From Cucumis sativus (lineage: Eukaryota > Streptophyta > Magnoliopsida > Cucurbitales > Cucurbitaceae), in NCBI RefSeq assembly GCF_000004075.3, contig NC_026655.2:2728001-2792000 (forward strand): 64,000 nucleotides of DNA, written 5' to 3'. Below the pieces are notes generated by a model. That model was not told where the DNA came from and did not search any database. It saw nothing but the letters and a program-made list of their open reading frames with translations. How positions within the stretch are numbered: the first letter of the stretch is position 1; every line of letters starts with the position of its first letter. This document shows positions 41,254 through 52,600 of the stretch, piece after piece. The position numbers and the translations under genes are program-made.

Positions 41254-42225
41254 ATTTTTGGATGTTAGTAATGAAAATTGGGTTACTTTTCCATTAATTG
41301 TTTTGTTTTATGGAATTTATTTTGGGTTTTGGTTATTAATTTTAATTCTGTCTCTATCCAATTCCTAGTGATTGTTAATTAGCGTCTAAAATCGGGCTTT
41401 AATTGTTAGTTTTTTTTATTTTTAAAATCCAGCCTATTTTACCTCTCAATATCTTTCAATGTATTGCATTTCCTAAAACACAAGAGTTTTTTTCTTTAAA
41501 CCAATTTTTTTAAAACAAAGGGTTTTTGGAAACATTAATGATAATAGATAATAAACCAAGAAATGGCATTTGTAGGCTTTATTTAAAAAGAATTCAAAAT
41601 TGAATAATAGAATGTCAGACGGTCAAATATTTTTTTTAAATGATTGTGATTTTAACCGTCTAAAAAATTATTAGTGATTTTAACCATCTCAAAAATTACT
41701 TTCAAACATGTCCCAATAGTTAATACTATGTTGGTTAAGTTGGGCAACTTATTGGACTTGTATTTGCATGTTCGAGATCTACTATCCAAAGATGTCTTTA
41801 TTATTATTATTTTCAAATCTTTTTTGCATTTTACAACCATCAAAACATGTCTTGGAATAAGTATCTAAGAATCTCATGAACCAAAAATTTACCTTTGAGT
41901 GTTTGGTAGTATGTCAACAAAGGTAAGTTTAAGCTAGAACTTAGTTGTCCAATGATTTTAGTAAGGTCGAGATATTCCTAAAATCTAAAAGGAGATATCT
42001 CTAGCTAAAGCCTAAAGGCAAGGGGCAGTGGGATCTTATACCATTCAGTAAACCTAAAAGAATATGACGCTTCAAACAACTCAGCTACTAAAACTTCCAC
42101 ATAAAACAAGAATCAAGTAAAACACAAAGTAAAGGCATTAAGGAAATACTCAAAACAAAACTATTTTCGCAACATAAACTGGAAAGAACCTTATTGTCAC
42201 AATTGTTCTTATAATCTCAAGCACT
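41254..42225. other. Convergent 3' flanks of zinc-finger and mutarotase genes
   Basis: AT-rich stretch holding the two probable 3' UTRs. Overlapping frames at 41652-41868 on both strands are low-complexity. No gene supported. Confidence 0.5.
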
Positions 42226-44237
42226 TTATTCGACTGAAAACTCAAATAGCATAGTGTGCTGATACTTCTCACCTGGTTTAACAACAACAGATGGGAAGTT
42301 GGGTTGGTTCACTGCGTTGGGAAATCCTTGTGTCTCCAAACAAAGACCTGCATGCTTTCCATAAGCAGCCCCTCCTTTGCCAACAACACCATTCACATAG
42401 TTGCCTGTGTAAAACTGCACTCCAGGGGTAGTCGCCCACAAGTTCAGGACCCGACCGCTTGATGGTTCCTTCACTTTGGCGACATGCTTCAGACCTGATT
42501 TTTCGTCACCACAGTCGAGAACATAATTGTGGTCGTATCCCATGCCAACCTCATGAATAGAGGTACCTATCTTCTTTTCAGAAGTGAAATCGAAAGGGGT
42601 GCCTTTGACGGGCATGATTTCTCCTGTTGGGACAGTGTTTTCGTCGACTGGAGTAACATGGTTCGCCCAAAGTTGGATTGAATGGTTGAGAACGTCCCCT
42701 GAGTTATGCCCACCCAAGTTCCAGTAGGTGTGTTGAGCCAAGTTGATTATGGTGGGCTTGTTTTCAGGAATTGCCTCCATATCAAGTCTCATTGTTGTGC
42801 TTGAGGTGAGTGTGTATGTCGCAGTAACAGAAATAGCTCCTGGGTAACCTGTTTCGGGATAAAAAAGTGTTAATCTCCAAGACTAAGGTGACGTTTGGTT
42901 CCCATTTCGTTTTTGGTTTTTGGTTTTTAATAATTAAGATTTTTTTTAAAATTTCTTACCAAAATTTGCATAGTTGGTACACAAAATTAGGCTTGATTTT
43001 TTAAAACATGGTAAAAGTAGATAAAAAAATTAAGAAGTGGAATAACTGTTTATAGACTTAATTTTAAAAAACAAAAAAGCCAAAAACCTAATGGTTACAC
43101 CAGAAACAAGGCCTAAATCATTTGGATGAAACAAAAGGAAGGAAGATGAATATTAGATTACCTTCCTCTCCATCAGCACTGTGATACTTAAAGGTGATGG
43201 ACGGATTCTCCCCCTTTTTGTACTCACTCACTTGCCATACTTTCTTGTCAAATCCTTCTTTCCCACCTGAAAGAATTAGAGAGAGTGCTTCAGACTACTC
43301 CTAAGGATGGCACATAATACAGAGTGGGAGAAGCAAAAAAGGTCAAAACTAAAAGTTTCTTCCATATACTCAACATCTCGAACTTTAACATATTTGACGA
43401 ACACACTTCAATTAGCGAATTTTTTAAAAACTCTGCATGCGCTTATAGATAAAAAAGAACATGGTCAACTGCCAAAATTCCCACCATGGTAGATTTGGGG
43501 TAATAATAAGTGAGAAACGACAAACTCGATGCATGCTATGAGATTTCAGATCAAAGAAGAAATTCACAGCAGATTCAATTTATAATTTGAATAAAATCAG
43601 AATTTTGTGCAATTAAAAACCTCTGAATATTGCAACCTACAAGATCCATTGACAAAACCAATGAAAATTCCCAATTCCTTACCATGGAGACTATTTGGAG
43701 GTTTATTAATAGGCAAAGAGTATTGTTCCCCATCGAGTGTGAACTTCCCATCTTTGATTCTATTAGCGACTCGACCAACAATGCAGCCAAAATAAGGCGA
43801 AAGACCTTTCTGTTCATAATGAAATCCACAAACATAACAATATTCAATCGCAATTTCGGGAAAGAAAATGTAAGCATCCACTCTAAACCCCACAATTCAG
43901 TCAAATCCGAGATATCCAGAACCATTTGAATCGCGGATAATGAACGATCGAAATAAAATAGATCACAATAAAAAAGCTAAAAATATTACCAAATACGGGT
44001 CGAGAGAATCAAATCCAAGGACTACATCAGCCAATTTTCCTACAAAGTTGCATAAAGACCACAATCAACAACATTACAAGAGGATGGAGAAATGCGAAAA
44101 AAACAACAAAAATGTTCGTTACCATCTTTATCTGGAACAGAGAGAGAAGTGATAGTGCAACCAAGATTGGAAATGAGAACCTGCATGGTCCCATTGTTGA
44201 GTTCGAAAAGCTCGGGATTCTGAGTCTGATCCGCCAT
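42226..44237 (-). CDS. Aldose 1-epimerase (galactose mutarotase-like) (5 exons, 339 aa)
   Basis: Exons: 44123-44237, 43990-44039, 43683-43809, 43162-43266, 42226-42848 (1020 nt, in frame, all GT-AG). The enzyme interconverts alpha and beta anomers of aldoses such as galactose and glucose, normally in the cytosol; no signal peptide is seen. Family landmarks are LGCTITSLSVPDKDG, DVVLGFDSLDPY, the sugar-site block GRVANRIKDGKFTLDGEQY, and NLAQHTYWNLGG with the catalytic His at about H172. YDHNYVLD follows, and the catalytic Glu is in LCLETQGFPNA at about E304. Length and the His/Glu spacing agree with active mutarotases, so it is probably functional. Intron 4 carries a Tourist-like MITE. Confidence 0.95.
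42887..43113. mobile_element. Tourist/Harbinger-like MITE (227 bp) with TAA duplication
   Basis: Ends GGTGACGTTTGGTTCC and (reverse complement of the right end) GGCCTTGTTTCTGG form imperfect terminal inverted repeats. They extend inward into matching GGTTTTTGG...TTAAG text for about 50 bp. Flanked by TAA at 42884-42886 and 43114-43116, the 3-bp duplication typical of PIF/Harbinger elements. No coding capacity. Confidence 0.65.
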
Positions 44238-44276
44238 TGGAATACGTTTGAGTAAGAAGAGAGAGAGAAAAAGAGT

Positions 44277-44287
44277 TATATAAATAA
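44277..44287 (-). promoter_or_regulatory. Candidate TATA box of the mutarotase gene
   Basis: TATTTATATAA on the minus strand, about 40-50 bp upstream of the ATG at 44237. This would give a very short 5' leader. Confidence 0.45.
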
Positions 44288-45214
44288 AGAGATATGTTTG
44301 AAACGTAAAAGTACTAATAAATTACTATTAGAAGAACCCTCCGGCAGTTAGACTTTCATGTTAGATGATGACGTCATAATATACTACTTTTTAACGTCAA
44401 ATTTCCCTTAATTTTTATTTTATAAATGTTTCTTAGGGTAAACTTTTATCGTGGGATTGGTCATGATTTAAGGAAGTTTAAGAAATGATTTAAAATAATT
44501 ATATTTTGTAGAATGAGAAAAGTTTGAAGTAATACAAATAAATTCCTATGTTTTCATGAATCCAAAGTGAAAACAAAATTAGAAATTTGTTAATATATAG
44601 GCTTTTAGCTATATAATAATTAAGATGATAATTTAATTATGAACGGAAACTGAATGAAATTCGATAACTCTGATCAAGAAAGTGTTTTTTCTTTAGATTT
44701 CAAAACCATTCTCTTTTTGTATTGATAAATTATAGTTTCATTTGAAATTCCTATAGATAATGAAAAAGAAGAGGGGGAGCTTGCAATAAAGAGAGTGGTA
44801 GGTTAACACGATACCTTGTCTAGCACATAGGGTGCATACAAATGAATAGAATACAACTTCTTTTCTTTTAGTAAAAATGGAAAGGAAGAAACATAGGTTA
44901 AATTGCTTGGTAAAAGTCAGGTAGAATGACAAGTTGCAGCCTTTCAAAAAACTTCCTAGCTATGAGTGTTACCCAATGTGTTAAATATGTTTTGAACTTA
45001 AGAAGAAGTGTTTTGATTACTCATTTACTTTGTCAACTTGATTCTTAATATAAAATTTTCAAAATATATTATATAATATAACGGAATAAATTGTATTGAT
45101 GACCCAATGAAAATGCCAAGTTTTTAGAAAAATTTGACTTTTACATCATTTTCAAACAATTTTACCAACTTACCCCTATTTTATTTGTCTCTCTTCCTCC
45201 ATTGTTATCCTTTT

Positions 45215-45382
45215 TTTTTCCTTTTCTTTTTAACTTATTTTTTCTCTTGTTCATTATCATTTTTTTCTTTTTAACTTATTTCTTCTCTTGTTTATTAACC
45301 CTTTTTTCTCTTTTAACTTATTTCTTCTCTGGTTCATCATCCCTTTTCCTTTTAACTTATTTCTTCTCTTGTTCATCTTTTC
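45215..45382. repeat. Pyrimidine-rich tandem repeat, about 4 units
   Basis: The phrase TTTTAACTTATTTCTTCTC followed by TTGTTCAT or a variant recurs about four times with a period near 40-48 bp. The units are diverged and interrupted by T-runs. Confidence 0.7.
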
Positions 45383-45416
45383 CTTCTCATCTAGCGAATG
45401 AAATCACGCACAACTT

Positions 45417-45650
45417 CAAAGATATTGCATAACGAAACGATCACCAAGGAACAACAAAAGAGAGAGGAGTGAGATAATGTGATAGAGGAGAATAGAGAGG
45501 AGTGAGATAATGTGATAGAGGAGAATAAGATAAGACAACAAGCAAAATTATACTGAAATTCAACGATATTGCATAACGAAACGAACACCAAAAAACAAGA
45601 GCATGAGGAGTGAGATAACTATATAGAGGAGAATAAGACAATGGAGAGTG
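45417..45650. repeat. GA-rich duplicated block with internal 32-bp tandem repeat
   Basis: GATATTGCATAACGAAACGA occurs at 45421 and again at 45565 (offset 144), followed both times by ACCAA and GAGGAGTGAGATAA text. Inside the first copy, GAGAGGAGTGAGATAATG...AGAGGAGAAT is itself repeated in tandem with a period of about 32-33 bp (about 45461-45527). Confidence 0.75.
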
Positions 45651-46184
45651 AGACAAACGAAACAGAGGGAGAGCAAGCTACGCAGAAGAAAGGGAGGGAG
45701 CAAAGACATTTAGCAATTTTTCGTGTTCATGAGTCCTGTTGAAGAAAGAAAAGACAAATGGGATAATTCCACACACGCATGACATTGCACAAAGAGTTTT
45801 AACAAGTGGGACATTTGTTTATTTTGAACCTCCAAAAAGGGGTCAAGAGTGTCATTTTTCCAAAATAATGCAAGAACAGAAAGAGTATTCTTGTGATAAA
45901 CCAGTGAAAAAAATAACTAGCAATATCTTATAAATGCGAGATTCAATAGCTGAATCAATGAAATATATATATCAATTGCCACACATCATCCTTCCACACT
46001 TTAATAAAAGAGAACACTAAAATAAATTAATTACAACTTTACTTTGGCCCCAAGGAAACACTTAAAATTTTCAAGCCCTGTTTGAATGGTCAAAGAAACA
46101 AAGGGGGGAATATGGAAGAAACGAAGAAGGCATAATCCTTGCATTCCAAGTAACACAAAACCAAGCAATAGACATTTTACTTTC

Positions 46185-46193
46185 TATATAAAA
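46185..46193 (+). promoter_or_regulatory. TATA box TATATAAAA of the eL19-like gene
   Basis: A good TATA motif 120 bp upstream of the ATG at 46313. It implies a leader of about 90 nt and suggests that the truncated gene may still be transcribed. Confidence 0.45.
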
Positions 46194-46312
46194 CCTTTCA
46201 AATTTGTTTTCATATAGAAAGCACTTAAGCCAATTAGCTCACCTCAAGCTCTTTCAAGTTTGCATTCTTTTGGTTCAGTGTAGAGAAGAAGCCACCACAA
46301 GCAGAACCAGCA

Positions 46313-47834
46313 ATGGTGTCTCTCACCCTACAAAAGCGGCTTGCCGCCAGCAGCCTCAACTGTGGCAAACGTCGAGTATGGCTTGATCCGGACGAGACCA
46401 CCACCATCTCCTTGGCCAATTCAAGTAAGCACTTCAACTTTATCTAGAATTGTTGCATCTTCTCTTTTCTTTCTCTTCGTGTTAACTTGAAGAGTCATGA
46501 AGTTTAGTTGTAAGTACATAACCACTTAAAGAGAACAGTGAGAAAATCAAAAGTAAGGCAGGTTTGATCAGTCATCATTTTGGTGTTTGATGTTGAATAT
46601 TATTGATTTTAGAAAATTCTAAAAACATTTTAAAATTGCGTTTTCTGTTGAAGTGCTAGATGCATGTTTTGAAATATTTATTATAAACGTTTTCTTACAT
46701 ACATATCAATCATACATATAAAATTTTCATAATAAAAAAATTAGAGAAAAAGTATAGTTATCACAATTATTTAGTTAAATAAGTTCTCAGATAGAAACTT
46801 CCATTTGATACTATTTTTGTTTTCAAAAAATAAACCTATAGACAATACTTTCCGTCTCTCTCTTTCTTCCTTTGTTATCTATAATAAATATTACCAAAAT
46901 ATCTTCCTTTGCTATCTATATTAAATATTACCAATTGTTTAAAAAACCAAGCCAAAACTTGATACTAAAAAAAAAAGTAACTTTTTGCTTTTGAAATTTA
47001 GCTAGGAATTCAACCACACAAAGAGGATATAGGCTTAGTTTTGAAAAACAAAAACAAATAACGAAATAGTTACAAACTAGACCTTACTGATTCCATAATT
47101 CTAAACTCGTTTTTAAAACCAAACATAACAACTCAAGATCATATTTAAATATATAAAAATCACTTTTAAGGGCTTGAAACCAAACATTAATATGATTATA
47201 TAAAAATCAATAATCTTTTTTCTAAAATCATATTTCAATCATCACTCCCAAAACATACCCTTAGAATAATTGATTCCACTGGATGCAGATTTCACACAAG
47301 AGTGGGCAATTAAATCTTTAGTTTCAGAAAAGAATTTTGTACCCCTGATATTAACAATTCAAGTAGCAAAATCTTTTCTAAGAGAACAAGGATATTTTAA
47401 CTAAAAAGCATATGTAACTATCAGGAATGAGCATCAGAAAGCTCATAAAAGATGGCCTAATCATCAAAAGATTGACAACAACCCACTCAAAATCTCGATC
47501 TCGACAACGCCATCAAGCAAAATCAAGAGGACGTCACTCAGGGAATGGAAAACGAAGAGGAACAAAGGAAGCAAGGTTACCTACAAAGCTGCTATGGATG
47601 AGAAGAATGAGAGTCCTCCGAAGATTACTGCGAAAGTACAGAGACTATGAGAAGATAGATAGGCATATTTATCATCAAATGTACATCAGAGTGAAGGGAA
47701 ACGTCTACAAAAACAAGCGTGTTCTAATGGAAAGTATTCACAAAGTCCATGCTGAAAAAGCATTAGAAAAAACACTTTCTATTCAGGTGGAGGCCAAGAG
47801 AGCAATAAATAGTAAAGCTATAATAAGATTGTGA
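46313..47834 (+). CDS. RPL19: Divergent, C-terminally shortened ribosomal protein eL19 (RPL19) (2 exons, 173 aa)
   Basis: Exons 46313-46424 and 47425-47834 (522 nt) join in frame by GT-AG. Exon 1 encodes [19 protein letters not shown] and [16 protein letters not shown]. Exon 2 keeps the eL19 core [37 protein letters not shown] and [18 protein letters not shown]. Cytosolic 60S eL19 in plants is about 200-215 aa with a long basic C-terminal helix. Here the frame ends early ([14 protein letters not shown]), losing most of that tail. Many otherwise conserved positions differ (for example SANSR-QNIRKL is SR-MSIRKL). The ORF and splice sites are intact, so it may be a young, relaxed paralogue or an expressed pseudogene. 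I cannot tell which from sequence alone. Confidence 0.8.
46783..47083. repeat. Probable MITE in the eL19-like intron
   Basis: The left part (CTATTTTTGTTTTC ... CCTATAGAC) is the imperfect inverted complement of the right part (GGCTTAGTTTTGAAAAAC ... CGAAATAGTTAC) over about 45 bp. The style matches the MITE at 42.9 kb. The left end is eroded and no target duplication is certain. Confidence 0.45.
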
Positions 47835-48025
47835 AGCAGAAAGATTACTCTACCATTAAGGCTCTGGCTGTGACATAATTCACACATTCAGGGTCTGTCT
47901 TCCTCATAGCCATATAGGGGAAGCTCAATAAAACAAATGGTTAGATAAAAACTGTATAATCGTCCATTAATATTTTTCAACTTCATATGTATTTGTATGT
48001 TTCACATGAGTTTTATGATGACAAA
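47682..48025 (+). repeat. Left copy of duplicated eL19 tail plus 3' flank
   Basis: Matches 54180-54440 with small indels: the AAAGCATTAGA..AAACACTT.C.ATTCAGGTGGAG wording and the later CTTCA.ATGTATTTGTATGTTTCA wording occur in both, in the same order. Confidence 0.8.
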
Positions 48026-49671
48026 TCTAACAGAGTGAACAGTAATTGGTACCTACAGATATTCAATGATGAGAACCTATGCTTTAAACAGCATTCATGT
48101 GCAATGAAAAGGATATAACATCCTATTTAGAACCTCATTTTCAGATATTTGGCCAATAGATGGTTAGCAGGTTTTACAATATGAAAATGGAACAGTGCTT
48201 TCTTGATTGTTCCATCCAAGGGAATGTTTTACACGTTACCCAACTGAATGAAGAATAACATCCATTCCAAATGCAAGCTTCCTCATGAAGGACGATCAGA
48301 GTTCAAAATACCTTCACTTCGCTGCATAAAAAGGCTACAAGGCAAACCATTATCACATAATGGAATTGGAAACAACCAAAACACATTCTAAAGAAGCCAA
48401 TAGGACTCCCCAACTTCTAACTGAGGGATAAGGAAGGACATTTCTGATTCCCATCCTCCGGGAGACCTCCCCTTGCCACCCTCTTAATTTCTTTGGTCCG
48501 AGCTCTGGTCTGGTAATGGTATTTCCTTCTCCCAGATTTCACAACCCTGCAATGGTGGATGCCTGTGGTTGACAAAATTTGCGCTCAATCATTTCAATTA
48601 ACCATGAAACGATCAATCATTTTTATTTGGCCATTCTCTAGGCAGTTCAGCATAAAAGTAAAGAAAGAAATGAGGTTCTCAAAGCTCACCCATTATCCTT
48701 TCTAGTCGTGATATTCCATATAATGCAAAACAATCACATTACTGTTCTTAAGGTAGAAAATGTTAACAAATAGAGCGAACAGACAATAGATTTCAACAGA
48801 TTATAGGATCCCATAACATATGCAAACTCATCTATCACAATTAGGCTAGTAATTCTTGGAAAGCATAGTAAATTGGTAGAAACGTCTGAGAATCTAAGGA
48901 TTATATAAAAGGCAACATTCTGAATACTATAAATATTTCATATATGAAATATTCATAAATGAAATCAATATCTGTATGGGGGATCAACAGTACAGTATAT
49001 GTACATTTCATAAACCAGATATGACAAACCATGACCATCTAACTTGAGGGCTTTCAACATTCCAGCTGCAAATCAGAACATCATGAGGATCACGGAAGAA
49101 AAACAATCAACTGCAGCATTCAAAATTAGACCTGGAAAAAGGAAAAATAAACTTCACATAAACCCAAAAAAGGGTAAAAGATTCTAATTGATAAAATATG
49201 GTAACAATAGCAAGTGTAGAGTAGCCCCGCTGGAGCATTGATCAAATTGAGCAAGTGCAAGGATGTCTGGAACACTAACGCAAAGGGTGGCGCACCATAA
49301 TTGCCATCTGATAGCCACTATTGCAAGGTAATAGCGGAGAGACAATATTGAACATGTGATCTAGGTATATAACATCCCTCGCACCATAGGAAAAGAAAAA
49401 CAGAACAAAAATCAAAAGAGGCGAACATTGAAATAATATACATATTAATGATATCTTACATCTAGGGCAAAATTCTACAAGATATTAGAAAGCTAAGAAG
49501 AAATAGAAATCCTGAGAATACTATGCTCCTGACTCAACTAATAGAATCTTTTGTTTCTCAATTTGAAAATAGAAACAAAGAAAGGGGGAAAATCACATGA
49601 TACGTGCAATTTCCAGCAACAAAAGGATTCATGAAAACCATGCCGTCAAAGTAAAGATTAAGTTCTCACAC
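47835..49671. other. Spacer between eL19-like and RH42 3' ends
   Basis: Contains the eL19 3' flank, the transposed aldolase-gene fragment (48034-48238) and, to the right, a less AT-rich stretch. That stretch may be a long RH42 3' UTR or hold an unrecognised exon (see the 48417-48584 frame in the findings). Confidence 0.5.
48034..48238. repeat. Copied fragment of the aldolase-fusion gene (partial exon plus intron)
   Basis: Near-identical to 55853-56067: AGTGAACAGTAATTGGTACC, TACAGATATTCAATGATGAG, and CCTCATTTTCAGATATTTGG occur in both. It carries only the first 19 bases of the 66-base donor exon (55806-55871) with its splice acceptor and about 180 bases of intron, so it cannot be functional. 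Confidence 0.85.
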
Positions 49672-52600
49672 TTAAACGACCGAGTATCTGCCTGGTTGTG
49701 ATCCACCGGGTAGTGACAGTGTTTGGTTTGTAATGTCCTCAAGGACACGTTTTAACTCAGCTTTAGCTCTCTTAACAGATTGTTCAGTAGGACCTTCAAT
49801 GAACAAGTAAAGCTTGCGCTCTCCAGGTCCAGCAATCTTGCCTGGTGGAAAGAACTGTCCCCTAGTAGTAATAGCAGCTCCAGTCCACTCTGAAATTGGG
49901 CCTAAGGTCTCCTTATGGGTTACCTTCCATCGAGCATTCTGTGGGAAATCGTTAATTTCCAATTCAGCTTCATAGTGTTCAGGTATTGCACTAGCTTGAA
50001 TCTTGGCTAGGTTGTGTTGCAAGTTCATTGCAGCTGCTAGTGCTGCCCTTGCAGCAGCCCCATCATTAGTAACTGTAGGCAATGTTGCACTAGGAATAAC
50101 TGGCATTGTTCCTGGAATTGTGAGCCCAAGAACACCGGGCAGAGAAACAGGTAATCCCCCATTTGGAAGTAGCTGAGCAGCAGAGCTGGGAGTTGTGATT
50201 GAAACTGCACTGACTTTAGTGGCAGCTGCTATAGCAGCTATCTGGGCCAAAGCTGCCTGCTGTGAGATATCACCACCCGCCTTCCGGACACCATCGTCTT
50301 CATCTTCTGAATCTGATTTGTCCTCCTCAAAACCATATTCTTTAGCTTGGGCTTTCTTTGCTGCCCTCCTCACTTCATCTTCTTCCTCGTTAAATTTGAA
50401 ACCACTGCCACCATAGCCAGTTCCATGGGCCTGCTCTAGTCCTTGATTCACCTTCGCCATGAAACTATCAGCAAGAGCTCTCAGGTCATCAGGAACAACC
50501 TGCTCGGAGAGTTCCAATGCTTTCACCAGATCTGGTGCATATCTTGAATCTTCCTCAGCAATAAATGTGATGGCGCACCCTTTACGACCGGCTCGGCCTG
50601 TGCGACCCACACGATGCACATAATCTTCATAGTGGTTTGGTACATCAAAATTGATCACTAGCTCCAGCTCCTTGACATCTAAACCCCTGGCAGCAATACT
50701 AGTTGCAATTAACAAGTTGCACACATTGCTTTTGAAATCTGATATGGTAGACTCACGATCAGTCTGATCCTTTGCTCCATGGAGTGAGAGGCAAGGGTAA
50801 CCATGCTTCAGGAGATCCCTAAAGAGAGCATCACATTTCTCCTGTGAGTGGACAAAAATTAGAATCTTGCCTTTCTCGTACCATTCTCCCAACAGTTCTA
50901 ACAGTCTCAAAAACCTCTCATTTTCGGGCCTCACTTCAACTAACTGTGCTATGTCCTTATTCACAACACTCCTCCCACCAACCTGTACCTCAACAGGTTT
51001 GTTTAACACTTTACGAGCCAAAATTTCAACTTGACGAGGAAAAGTAGCAGAAAATAGTACAGTTTGACGGTCTGGTCGAATATTCTGCACAATTCGAGTA
51101 ATCTGAGGTTCAAAACCCATGTCAAACATCCTATCAGCTTCATCCATGACTAAATATGTAACTCTACGCAGATTTGTTATTTTCCCGGCACTGGTGCAGA
51201 GTATATCAATCATCCTTCCTGGAGTACAAACTACTATTTCAGCTCCACGCTTAAGCTCACTAATTTGTTGGGCAACACCGGAACCTCCATATACAGGCAC
51301 ACACCTTAGACCCATTACCTTTGAAAATTTTTTTATGTCACTGTGTATCTGCTGGACCAACTCTCTGGTAGGAGCCATTATAAGCCCAATAGGACCATCA
51401 CCAGGTACAACAGGTGATTGATCCTTGATATGCCTCAGCATTGGAAGCACAAATGCAAGCGTTTTTCCAGATCCAGTTTTGGCAATACCGATGCAATCTC
51501 GGCCACTCATGACTATTGGCAATGCCTGAGCTTGTATTGGCATTGGCTTCTCATAGTTAAGTTTCTTGATTGTTTCTAAGATTTTACTTGTAAGTCCAGT
51601 TTGATGCCAGGTTTTAACAGGCTTCGGAACATCTTTTCCATGTATCTTCAATTCCAATTGCTTCCGATAAGCAGCAACTTCTTCCAAAGTCATCCTTGAT
51701 ATCTCCTTCACTTCGATATAGAAGTTCTTACGGAAAGGCTGATAGTCCATCTTTGAATGGTCAACAATAGAGAGCTTCTCAGCCTTTGTCTTCTTCACCC
51801 TTTTCATGAACTCGTCGTCGTCTTCATCTTCTAAAGTATCTCCATCGTTCTCAAGATCTCCATAGTCTGTGTCAGAATCTTCACCAGGAATTATTCTGCC
51901 CATTGATTTATTTGAAATTCTTCTTTGAGCCTTACCACCACTCTGATCGCTTGGTTTATCTCTGCTCTTCAACTCTACAATTTTATCATCATTAACTGTG
52001 GGGACCTCAACTTTGTTTAGCTTCTCCACTTCAGGCAGAACCATGGAGTTCATGAAAGCATCCAGAGGATCAATTTCATCATCAGCTGCATCACCACCAA
52101 TGCTATCTTGCGGTGGAGATGCAGCTGCTTCATTGCCATTGTTGAAGTTCACTGCAATCTGTTCACCATCTACAAGTGGCTTAGAATTTTCATCCACATC
52201 CATATCCGTCTCAGTGGGCCTGGCATTTTCATACTCATCATCAGATTCACCTTCAAGGGTCCATGTCTTGCCAGATTTTGGTTCATCAGCATTCAGTTCA
52301 CCCTGCTTATCTCCATCAGCTTCTTCTTTCAATCTCCTTGACTTCTGCCACTCCTGAACTCTTCGCCTTCGTTTTTCCATTTCTTCATCCAACCTCTTTT
52401 GTTCATTTTCCAACTCCTCTTCACGAGTTGGTTTTGTTTCATTCTTATCAAATGCATCTTCTTCACTCTTTTCTCGTGGACTCTCGTCAACGTGATCTCT
52501 CTGCTTGTTTATCCTGCTATTACTTTCGTGAGCTCTATGGTCGTCGTCATCTCTCCTACGCCGCTTCCTACCATGTTCAGTAGAATCTTCATCACTATAT

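Larger units (their letters stand above)
44238..46312. other. Divergent spacer between mutarotase and eL19-like genes
   Basis: Contains the mutarotase promoter, AT-rich DNA, the pyrimidine tandem array at 45.2 kb and the duplicated GA-rich block at 45.4-45.65 kb. Open frames inside these simple repeats are not genes. Confidence 0.6.

Noticed and set aside
45215-45650. CRISPR-like or satellite array
   Set aside because: Units are adjacent or diverged simple-sequence repeats without unique spacers; this is a plant nuclear tandem repeat.
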